A stretch of 12,743 nucleotides of DNA from Patescibacteria group bacterium (GTDB lineage Bacteria; Patescibacteriota; Gracilibacteria; UBA1369; JAHJTR01): the NCBI GenBank assembly GCA_018829865.1, contig JAHJTR010000139.1:1-12743 (forward strand). The letters run 5' to 3'. Each line of letters opens with the position of its first letter. Position 1 is the stretch's first letter. The position numbers and the translations under genes were made by a program. The notes below the pieces were generated by a model, which ran no database searches, was not told where the DNA came from, and worked only from the letters and a program-made list of their open reading frames with translations. Positions 1 to 5,865 of the stretch are shown here, in pieces.

Positions 1-2
1 AG

Positions 3-344
3 AACGAAGTTATTGCCAAAATCCCCGGGGAAAAAGTTGGATTGCAAAATCATAGGATGGAGCGGAGTTCTAAAATCCCCGGGGAAAAAGTGCTGAATAG
101 AATTTCTCGGTATATTTCTGTTTACAGGAAACGAGAGGTTGGTGAGAGATGCAGTCATTTCGGTTGTCCGCGTCCTGCTGATGTTATTCATCATCCTGAT
201 CGTTTTTCGGAGCACCATAGTCATGAAAAACTTAAGCCTCTTTGCAAACCCCATCATGAATTTGCGCATAATGGGGTTTCTGAGGTGATGCAACCTGTTG
301 ATTACAAATATAGAAAACATAGACGGGTGGCGTTGCTTTGCTGA
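3..344 (+). CDS. HNH-nuclease-like protein, C-terminal part (partial at left edge)
   Basis: The frame is open from the window edge to a TGA at 342-344, so the gene probably begins upstream. ATGs at 42 and 57 are possible internal starts. The C-terminal half resembles a small HNH/zinc-binding fold: CSHFGC (codons at about 153-170), an Ile-His-His pair, then LKPLCKPHHEFAHNG near 220-273. The two Cys pairs would bind zinc, and the His-His and final His residues match the HNH metal and catalytic positions. From family knowledge such a domain would cut or nick DNA, but the target cannot be read from this sequence. The N-terminal part contains KIPGEKV twice, 18 residues apart, encoded by a perfect DNA repeat. 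No operon partner is visible. Alternatives are a structural zinc finger or a remnant of a longer mobile-element gene. Confidence 0.55.
   Translation, partial: NEVIAKIPGEKVGLQNHRMERSSKIPGEKVLNRISRYISVYRKREVGERCSHFGCPRPADVIHHPDRFSEHHSHEKLKPLCKPHHEFAHNGVSEVMQPVDYKYRKHRRVALLC
18..37 (+). repeat. 20-bp direct repeat, copy 1
   Basis: AAAATCCCCGGGGAAAAAGT occurs here and again at 72-91 without a mismatch. Its core TCCCCGGGGA is a 10-bp perfect palindrome. The period is 54 bp, a multiple of three, so both copies read KIPGEKV in the HNH-like frame. Confidence 0.9.
72..91 (+). repeat. 20-bp direct repeat, copy 2
   Basis: This is the second perfect copy of the repeat at 18-37, separated from it by 34 bases of unrelated sequence. 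No third copy follows downstream. Copies further left would lie outside the window. Confidence 0.9.
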
Positions 345-542
345 GACGAGCATATTCCGGATTCAGTAGTTTTCTCTCTGATTAACTCCAACTTGGATGA
401 AAATTTTTTCTCACTATATAATTCCGCTATTGAATTTGAACCGGAATAAAACCTCAGTGAGCAGTTACTCGTTGCACTATTGACATCATACTTGTTATGT
501 TTTATAATAATAAGATTTATTAAATATTTAAATGTGAATATT
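345..542. other. Non-coding gap with inverted repeat and promoter
   Basis: No convincing gene is present. TATTCCGG at 353-360 and CCGGAATA at 441-448 form an 8-bp inverted repeat 80 bases apart. A smaller stem, ATTCCG (421-426) with CGGAAT (442-447), shares the right arm, so the two pairings are mutually exclusive. Neither is followed by a T-tract, so I do not call a terminator. The right end holds the promoter at 480-508. Confidence 0.6.
480..508 (+). promoter_or_regulatory. Perfect sigma-70-type consensus promoter
   Basis: TTGACA at 480-485 and TATAAT at 503-508 are separated by exactly 17 bp, a full match to the housekeeping consensus. Transcription would start near 515, giving a leader of about 28 nt before the ATG at 543. 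The position also argues against the in-frame TTG at 480 as a start codon, because it lies inside the -35 box. Confidence 0.85.
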
Positions 543-1553
543 ATGGCTCTCTCCTCAAAACCATCAGCAAAAATTGCTGAAGCTAAACAACTAGGGAAAA
601 CTACTGTCTATACAGTTAAAAGCGGCAGCGAATCTCTTACTCGCATTGCGAGAAAATATGCGAAGCAGTTCAGCGAAAATGGTCAACGTGTCTCTACCGG
701 ACGGATGAGACGGCTTATTATTGAGGCAAATGAGGGTAATCCTGATCTTAAAAAAAGGGCCGGGCGTGCTGTTAATGGTATAAAAAAACTTAGAGTTGGG
801 GCGAGTTTCTGGTACACCATATATAAAGGGGATCGCCTGAAAATCCCTAATTTTAAATCTGTGGTTGGAATTGGAAGGATTCAGGAAAAACGTGTTCGTG
901 AAGTTACGAAGGTTAAGAGTAAAAGAGATACATTTAGAACAGATGTTGATAGTATTCCTGCTGCGCCAAATACAACAGGTACAATTGTTGGTGCATCCAG
1001 AGTTAATTTTAGGCCTTACCCAACAATCAGATGTAAAAGAATTGGGCCGGTAAGAATTAATGATAAGGTGCAGATTGTGGGTATGACGAAAAATCGCAAG
1101 TGGTATGAAGTGAGAATGATTACGGGCGGTTATCAAGGAGTTAGAAAAGGTTTTATTTATCATAAATATGTGAGGCCTACAAAAAAACTCTCAAGCAGTG
1201 GAAGCGATGATAGCGGTGAGGTTAATTTGGTAAGCTATTCACCAAATAGAAAAAGATATGCCATGAGAAGTAGTGTTGCCAAAAGGCCCAAACGGCTTGC
1301 AAGGGTTAAAAGAATTCGAATTATTCCGGCTCCAGAGAATCAATGGGGACGGATTGTGAATTCTTCTAGGGTAAACTTTAGGCCCTCCCCTACTACAAAT
1401 AGTAAAAGGATTGGGCCGGTAAGAATAAGAGATACTTTCCAAGTTATAGGAAGTACACCGGATGGGAACTGGTATAAAGTAAGAATGAATGAAGGAGAGT
1501 TTCAAGGTAAAGAAGGATTTATCTATAAAAGATACGTAAGGGTAAATGAGTAG
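543..1553 (+). CDS. LysM-like / tandem SH3b domain protein
   Basis: A basic 336-residue protein. Residues 22-103 look like a LysM module (YTVKSGSESLTRIARKY at the start, GDRLKIPNF at the end) with about 30 extra residues between the conserved ends. Residues 146-213 and 268-334 are two similar bacterial SH3 domains, each with SRVNFRP near the start, KRIGPVRI in the middle and GFIY(H/K)(K/R)YVR at the end. A basic linker joins them. Such modules usually bind peptidoglycan or other envelope polymers, so a cell-wall-associated role is inferred. No catalytic domain is seen. No signal peptide follows the ATG at 543. A start at the in-frame TTG at 480 would add a hydrophobic stretch, but it lies inside the promoter, so ATG 543 is preferred. 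It has its own promoter and infC has another downstream, so it is probably a single-gene unit. Confidence 0.8.
   Translation: MALSSKPSAKIAEAKQLGKTTVYTVKSGSESLTRIARKYAKQFSENGQRVSTGRMRRLIIEANEGNPDLKKRAGRAVNGIKKLRVGASFWYTIYKGDRLKIPNFKSVVGIGRIQEKRVREVTKVKSKRDTFRTDVDSIPAAPNTTGTIVGASRVNFRPYPTIRCKRIGPVRINDKVQIVGMTKNRKWYEVRMITGGYQGVRKGFIYHKYVRPTKKLSSSGSDDSGEVNLVSYSPNRKRYAMRSSVAKRPKRLARVKRIRIIPAPENQWGRIVNSSRVNFRPSPTTNSKRIGPVRIRDTFQVIGSTPDGNWYKVRMNEGEFQGKEGFIYKRYVRVNE
1041..1057 (+). repeat. 17-bp direct repeat in SH3b domain 1
   Basis: ATTGGGCCGGTAAGAAT is identical to 1410-1426, 369 bp (123 codons) downstream and at the equivalent place in the second SH3b domain. Identity at wobble positions suggests a recent domain duplication or gene conversion. 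Confidence 0.85.
1410..1426 (+). repeat. 17-bp direct repeat in SH3b domain 2
   Basis: Second copy of the repeat at 1041-1057. It encodes IGPVRI within the second SH3b domain. Confidence 0.85.
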
Positions 1554-1607
1554 AAATTGACTTTTGAAAAAGATATTTGTTCGCTTTGAGATTAGCCGCA
1601 ATTTATC

Positions 1608-1636
1608 TTGACGTAAGGGGCACATTTAAGTACTAT
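1608..1636 (+). promoter_or_regulatory. Promoter of the infC operon
   Basis: TTGACG at 1608-1613 and TACTAT at 1631-1636 are separated by 17 bp: five of six matches at -35 and four of six at -10. Predicted transcription start is near 1643, about 18 nt before the ATT at 1661. This excludes the in-frame TTG codons at 1577 and 1586 as infC starts for transcripts from this promoter. Confidence 0.6.
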
Positions 1637-1660
1637 CTTGGAGCCTTTTGGCGATTTTGT

Positions 1661-2188
1661 ATTATAAATAAAGCGGATATAGTAAAGAGGTTACGTATAA
1701 ACGATCAAATAAGGGTTCCGCAGGTAAGGTTAATTGACGATGAGCAAAATCAGATCGGAGTGATACCGATAGAAGAAGCGCTAAGAATGGCTAAGGAGAA
1801 GGAAATGGACCTTGCCGAAGTATCTCCTAATACAAACCCCTCTGTTTGTAAACTGATGGATTATGGAAAATACCTTTATAAACAGAAAAAGGTGGATGCC
1901 AAACATAAGAAGATGCAGAAACAGGTTGAAGTTAAAGGCGTAAGGCTGAGTATGAGGACAGGTGATCATGACCTACAGGTGAAAGTGAATCAGGCGAGAA
2001 AGTTTTTAGGACAAAGAAATCTGATTAAGGTTCAACTGATTTTCAAAGGAAGAGAAGCGGTTCATAAGGATCTGGCAATAAATAAATTAAATTTGTTTGC
2101 GGAGGAATTAAAAGACATCGCCAGAGTGGATGAATTACCAAAAAGACAAGGCAATACATTAATAATGATTTTAGCTCCATTAAAATAA
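1661..2188 (+). CDS. infC: Translation initiation factor IF-3
   Basis: IF-3 binds the 30S subunit, keeps 50S off and checks the start codon and initiator tRNA. The N-terminal domain spans about residues 9-78, with RINDQIRVPQVRLID and the signature region KLMDYGKYLYKQKK. The C-terminal domain spans about 87-175, with VKGVRLSMRTGDHDL and KVQLIFKGREAVHKDL. Length from 1661 is 175 residues, close to the usual 170-180. There is no ATG, GTG or TTG at the homologous start; the first in-frame ATG is deep inside the domain. ATT at 1661 is chosen because it gives the normal N-terminus and lies just downstream of the promoter; ATA at 1664 is the alternative. In E. coli infC also begins with AUU, which lets IF-3 repress its own translation. 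First gene of the infC-rpmI-rplT cluster. Confidence 0.95.
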   Translation: MINKADIVKRLRINDQIRVPQVRLIDDEQNQIGVIPIEEALRMAKEKEMDLAEVSPNTNPSVCKLMDYGKYLYKQKKVDAKHKKMQKQVEVKGVRLSMRTGDHDLQVKVNQARKFLGQRNLIKVQLIFKGREAVHKDLAINKLNLFAEELKDIARVDELPKRQGNTLIMILAPLK

Positions 2189-2193
2189 TTACC

Positions 2194-2391
2194 ATGAAAT
2201 TAAAATCACGAAGTAGCGTAAAGAAAAGAGTTAAAGTTACCGGTACTAAAAAGCTGGTAATGCAAAAATCTTGTAAAAGACATCTGCTCGCTAATAAATC
2301 CAAGAGGCAAAAAAAGCTTGATAATAAGGGCAAAATGGTTGAGCCATCAAATGTTAGAAAGCTGAAAAAGATGCTTCCGCATTGCGTATAA
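2194..2391 (+). CDS. rpmI: 50S ribosomal protein L35
   Basis: A very basic 65-residue protein of normal L35 length. It shows the family pattern of KxxSSVKKRVKVTGTKK near the start, a central SCKRHLLANKSKRQK and a C-terminal VRKLKKMLP. It binds 23S rRNA in the large subunit. It starts five bases after the infC stop and precedes rplT, the conserved order infC-rpmI-rplT. There is no Shine-Dalgarno sequence before the ATG; the upstream bases are AT-rich. Confidence 0.95.
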   Translation: MKLKSRSSVKKRVKVTGTKKLVMQKSCKRHLLANKSKRQKKLDNKGKMVEPSNVRKLKKMLPHCV

Positions 2392-2412
2392 AAAATTCTA
2401 AATTTAAATATC

Positions 2413-2766
2413 ATGACTAGAGTAAAAAGATCAGTTCCTTCTAGAAAGAGGACCAAAAAATTACTAAAACAAACCAAGGGTTATCGAGGTGTGAGAAAAA
2501 ATACCGTTAAAATGGCCAAGCAAGCTTATATGAAGGCCGGTACTAATGCCTATAGAGATAGAAAGATTAAAAAGAGAACTTTTAGAAGAGTCTGGATTAC
2601 CAGGATTAATAATGCTGTAAGAGCACTGGGCATGATGTACAGCCGGTTTATTAGAGCCTTAGATGAAAAAAATATTATAATTGACAGAAAAATTCTAGCG
2701 GATATTGCGATGAAACAACCAAAGGTTTTTGAGGAAATTGTGAAGGCTGTTAATAAAAATGCTTAA
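2413..2766 (+). CDS. rplT: 50S ribosomal protein L20
   Basis: 117 residues, full length for L20. Diagnostic stretches include MTRVKRSVPSRKRTKK, KGYRGVRKNTVKMAKQA, YRDRKIKKRTFRRVWITRIN and RALGMMYSRFI. L20 is an early 23S rRNA-binding assembly protein and, in several bacteria, represses its own operon by binding the leader mRNA. The leader predicted here is too short for the long L20-binding pseudoknot known from E. coli, so that control is not visible. The 3' end overlaps the next gene by 8 bases. No Shine-Dalgarno sequence precedes its ATG. Confidence 0.96.
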   Translation: MTRVKRSVPSRKRTKKLLKQTKGYRGVRKNTVKMAKQAYMKAGTNAYRDRKIKKRTFRRVWITRINNAVRALGMMYSRFIRALDEKNIIIDRKILADIAMKQPKVFEEIVKAVNKNA

Positions 2767-4045
2767 ACAAACAGTTCATTCATTATTAACGTTTTTTGCA
2801 AAAAAACGGCTTGCAGCGTCTAAAGCCAAGATTATTGGTATAACCGGATCAATCGGGAAGACGTCGACTAAAGAAGCTGTTTTTTGTTTTTTGCAGAAGA
2901 GTAATTATCGTACTTTTAGAAGTATTGGGAATTTTAATACCGAATTTGGTTTGCCACTTAGTATTTTGGAGATTGATAAATTGCCGCGCGAAAAAATTGG
3001 TTGGATTAAGGTGCTTGCGCGGGCCTTTTTTAACTCCTACCTTAAAAAATTTAAATATGATTTTATTGTTTTGGAATATGGAGTGGATAAACCTGGTGAT
3101 ATGGACGATTTAGTGAAAATTGTTAAACCGGATATTGTGATTATTACGCAGATTGCCGCGGTGCATATGGATAAAAATCAGTTTAAGTCGATTAGGGGGA
3201 TTTGGAATGAGAAGCTGAAGTTGATTCATGCGCTTAAGAAGGATGATGGCAGCAAAGGGAATGGCTTGGCGATAATGAACTTTGATGATGAATTGCAGAA
3301 GGCGTTTTGCAATAATTTTGAGGGAGTTGAAATTATTAAATATGGGGCAAATGCGAGTGCCGATATTAGAGCGGTGCAGATTAAGGACTCAAAAATGGGT
3401 CTTAACTTAAAGGTTAAAATTAGAAAAAAAGATTATGAGGTTAATATGAAAAATGTTTTGGGGATTCATCATGCGGGGATTGCGATGGTGCTTTTTGCGC
3501 TTGCTGATCATCTAAAAATCGATACTATTAATATTATTAAATGTTTGCAGGAGTTTAATTTGCCGGTGGGAAGAATGAATATTATCCTTGGCATTAAGGA
3601 TTCAATTATTATTGATAGCTCTTATAATGCGTCGCCTGTGACAATGAAAGCTGCGCTGGAAACTTTAAGTCATTTTAAGGGGAGGAGGATTGCCGCCTTG
3701 GGGCAAATGAATGAGCTCGGTGACCGGGCTGAGACGGAGCATATAAAAATTGGCAAACAAATAGTGCATTCCGCTGATGTCCTGATAACCGTGGGGAAAC
3801 TTGGGCGAATATATGCCAAGACAGCTGCCGACTATAGAAAAAGCAAGGGGCTTGATATTTATAGTTTTGATTCTTCCAAGGAGGCAGGTAACGCCTTGCG
3901 GGATTTACTGAAAAATGGAGATACGATTTTGGTGAAAGGATCTCAGAATAATGTGCGAATGGAAAATCTGATTAAAGAAATCATGAAAGAGCCTGAAAAA
4001 GCGGAAAAATTACTTGTGAGACAGGGGAAGAATTGGATAGAATAG
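2759..4045 (+). CDS. murF: MurF-like Mur ligase lacking the N-terminal domain
   Basis: Resembles UDP-N-acetylmuramoyl-tripeptide--D-alanyl-D-alanine ligase, which adds D-Ala-D-Ala to the peptidoglycan precursor in the cytoplasm. The ATP loop GITGSIGKTSTKE is at residues 27-39. Other marks are the E106-Y-G region, H136, a possible carbamylated Lys at K152, GR at 271-272 and IDSSYNASPVTM at 285-296. LGQMNELG at 314-321 and LVKGS at 391-395 also fit MurF. At 428 residues it starts almost directly at the P-loop, so the first, UDP-MurNAc-binding domain (about 80 residues in classical MurF) is missing. The usual HNxxNA segment reads HHAGIA (237-242), losing both Asn residues. It overlaps rplT by 8 bases and the next gene by 13, suggesting translational coupling. 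A related amide ligase using another carrier cannot be excluded. Confidence 0.82.
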   Translation: MLKQTVHSLLTFFAKKRLAASKAKIIGITGSIGKTSTKEAVFCFLQKSNYRTFRSIGNFNTEFGLPLSILEIDKLPREKIGWIKVLARAFFNSYLKKFKYDFIVLEYGVDKPGDMDDLVKIVKPDIVIITQIAAVHMDKNQFKSIRGIWNEKLKLIHALKKDDGSKGNGLAIMNFDDELQKAFCNNFEGVEIIKYGANASADIRAVQIKDSKMGLNLKVKIRKKDYEVNMKNVLGIHHAGIAMVLFALADHLKIDTINIIKCLQEFNLPVGRMNIILGIKDSIIIDSSYNASPVTMKAALETLSHFKGRRIAALGQMNELGDRAETEHIKIGKQIVHSADVLITVGKLGRIYAKTAADYRKSKGLDIYSFDSSKEAGNALRDLLKNGDTILVKGSQNNVRMENLIKEIMKEPEKAEKLLVRQGKNWIE

Positions 4046-5001
4046 GTGCACTATCTAACAAGAATTATTTGTCTACTTTATATAATTGGCCGGTAATAGG
4101 AAATCTTGAGCCTCTACTGCAGATTGAAAATGATATTAAGCTTGGGAATTTGCCGAATGTTTATCTTTTTAGTGGTCCGGCCCGAGTTGGGAAGTCAAAA
4201 ACTGCGCTGGTGTTAGCTCAAATATTTCAATGTGAAAATAAATATTGCCGGGTTTGCCCGATATGCAAAAAAATAGCCCAAGGTACTCATGCTGATACTA
4301 TAATGCTTGATGATAATGGTGAGAAAGTGAAAATTGAAGAAGTCAGGGCTCTGGTAAATAAAATAAATATGACTACAAACAGTAAATATAAAGTTGTGTA
4401 TATTCAAAATATTGAGAGAATGACTATTGAGGCTTCAAATAGCTTTTTAAAGACACTTGAAGAACCTCCTGCCAATACAATTTTTATTTTTACGACAGGT
4501 AACTGGCGAAATCTGCTGCCGACTGTTGTGTCGAGGAGTAGGCTTGTCAAATTTAGAATTCCGCCAATTGGAGATATTAGAGACGATTTAAAGAAGCAAT
4601 TTGCGGATATTGATGAAAAAACCATTGAACAATCTCTGATTTATAGTCTGTTTAAGCCTGAGAGTGCTAGGGATTTGTTGAATTCGCAGGATGATTTAAT
4701 GGAAGCACAGAAGTTTTACTTGAGAATAGTGAAATTGTTTGAGAAAAAAGATATTTATGAAAGTTTCAGTTTTGTGGATGAACATCACAAAGAACCCGAG
4801 ATAATCAAGCAGTTTATTGCCTATGGAATTTATATACTGAGAAGTTTTTTATTAAAGCAGCTTAATGAAAATGAAGAGGAAGATGCTAAAATCACTAACT
4901 TTGTTGATCAAATAAATTATTTAGAAAATGCTAGACGTTTAATGAAAAGCAATGTTAATGTTAAACTGCTTTTGGAGAATTTTTTTATAAAACTATGTTA
5001 A
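4033..5001 (+). CDS. holB: DNA polymerase III delta-prime-like clamp-loader ATPase
   Basis: Clamp-loader AAA+ protein of 322 residues, acting at the replication fork to load the beta clamp. The family start NWPVIGN is at 18-24. An intact Walker A, GPARVGKS, is at 48-55. Four cysteines (67, 72, 75, 78) form the zinc module, and YIQNIERM occupies the Walker B region. SFLKTLEEPPANTIFIF and VVSRSRLVKF cover the sensor and arginine-finger regions. The TTG at 4033 is preceded by AGGGGA with suitable spacing, the only good Shine-Dalgarno site in the window. TTG at 4069 would give a more family-typical N-terminus, 12 residues shorter. It overlaps murF by 13 bases and is followed nine bases later by the ricT-like gene, the same neighbour as in Bacillus subtilis. 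DnaX is the alternative, but the length and context favour holB. Confidence 0.85.
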   Translation: MDRIGALSNKNYLSTLYNWPVIGNLEPLLQIENDIKLGNLPNVYLFSGPARVGKSKTALVLAQIFQCENKYCRVCPICKKIAQGTHADTIMLDDNGEKVKIEEVRALVNKINMTTNSKYKVVYIQNIERMTIEASNSFLKTLEEPPANTIFIFTTGNWRNLLPTVVSRSRLVKFRIPPIGDIRDDLKKQFADIDEKTIEQSLIYSLFKPESARDLLNSQDDLMEAQKFYLRIVKLFEKKDIYESFSFVDEHHKEPEIIKQFIAYGIYILRSFLLKQLNENEEEDAKITNFVDQINYLENARRLMKSNVNVKLLLENFFIKLC

Positions 5002-5010
5002 CTTAATAAT

Positions 5011-5856
5011 ATGAACCTGACTTTTATCAATTCACTTTTTGATGCCAAAATTCTGGAGATCGCTTATAAGGATGTTTATGACGAATATAAGAGAGATGAA
5101 GAAATTGTTTTTTCGGATAATGATAATAAGGAATTCTTTGGAACCATTAGCGCTGTGAAAAGGGTTGAGGCGAATCCTAAGGCGTTTAGGGATGATATAG
5201 TGATTTTAAGGAGAGCGACTGCCAATGATCGTCAAAAAATTGAGGCGAATGCAAAAAGAGAAAAAGACGCTTATAAATTGTGCTGTGAAAAAATTGCCGA
5301 ACATAAACTGGAAATGAGACTTACCAGAGTGATTTATTCTTTGGATGGATCTTTGATCAATTTTATATTTACAGCCGATGATAGAGTGGATTTCAGGGAA
5401 CTGGTTAAGGACCTGGCTAAAACATTTCAGAAACAAATACATTTACAACAAATTGGGCCGAGAGATAAGGCGAAGTTAATGAGTGGCATTGGCAAATGCG
5501 GCCAGAATCAATGCTGCGGCAGTTATTTGAATAATTTGGCCAGCATAAATATGGATATGGTGAGAACTCAGGGAATGGCTAATAAGGGTAGCTCAAAATT
5601 GTCCGGTAATTGTGGAAAATTGATGTGCTGCTTGGCATATGAAGTTGACGAGTATAAAAAACTGGCCAGTGAAATGCCGGGAATCGGTAGTATTGTGAAA
5701 TTTGGCAGCGACGAAGGTGAAGTTATTGATGTCGATGTTATGAATAAGCAACTTAAAGTAAAAACTGATTCGGCTTATTTAACTATTCCTGTAGGCGATG
5801 TGAAAAAGGTTTTGAAAAAAAATGTAAATGAGCAAACTCCTCAACCAATATCATAA
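5011..5856 (+). CDS. ricT: PSP1-domain protein, RicT/YaaT family
   Basis: 281 residues, about the length of B. subtilis RicT (YaaT). The PSP1 core shows GPRDKAKLMSGIGKCGQNQC followed by CG (149-170), then GNCGKLMCCLAYE (199-211). Cysteines 163, 168, 169, 201, 206 and 207 are the family's conserved set. In B. subtilis RicT forms the Ric complex with RicA and RicF, carries iron-sulfur clusters and steers RNase Y in mRNA maturation. It acts in the cytoplasm with membrane-bound RNase Y. A KOW-like C-terminal segment (about 222-270) is suggested by PGIGSIVKFG. The holB-ricT order matches Firmicutes, and a gene for RNase Y lies less than 3 kb away on the other strand. No ricA or ricF is seen here. 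No Shine-Dalgarno sequence. Confidence 0.88.
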   Translation: MNLTFINSLFDAKILEIAYKDVYDEYKRDEEIVFSDNDNKEFFGTISAVKRVEANPKAFRDDIVILRRATANDRQKIEANAKREKDAYKLCCEKIAEHKLEMRLTRVIYSLDGSLINFIFTADDRVDFRELVKDLAKTFQKQIHLQQIGPRDKAKLMSGIGKCGQNQCCGSYLNNLASINMDMVRTQGMANKGSSKLSGNCGKLMCCLAYEVDEYKKLASEMPGIGSIVKFGSDEGEVIDVDVMNKQLKVKTDSAYLTIPVGDVKKVLKKNVNEQTPQPIS

Positions 5857-5865
5857 CTTTTAAAT

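Noticed and set aside
18..91. CRISPR array
   Set aside because: Only two 20-bp copies are visible, with an open frame through both and no cas gene. It is kept as a question, not a call.
421..447. ATTCCG/CGGAAT hairpin as a terminator for the HNH-like gene
   Set aside because: The stem is six base pairs with a 15-base loop and no T-tract follows.
480..542. TTG at 480 as start of the SH3b protein, adding a hydrophobic segment
   Set aside because: The codon is part of a perfect -35 box and the -10 box lies inside the added part, so the promoter's own transcript would not contain it.
591..1163. Long open frame on the minus strand opposite the SH3b/LysM gene
   Set aside because: It has no family resemblance, is rich in Asn, Ser and Ile as expected of an antisense frame, and the plus-strand gene has a clear promoter and domains.
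1577..1660. TTG at 1577 or 1586 as infC start
   Set aside because: The added residues do not resemble IF-3 and lie across the promoter at 1608-1636.
5452..5462. ATTGGGCCG in ricT matching the SH3b 17-bp repeat
   Set aside because: The match is only nine bases in an unrelated coding context and is likely chance.
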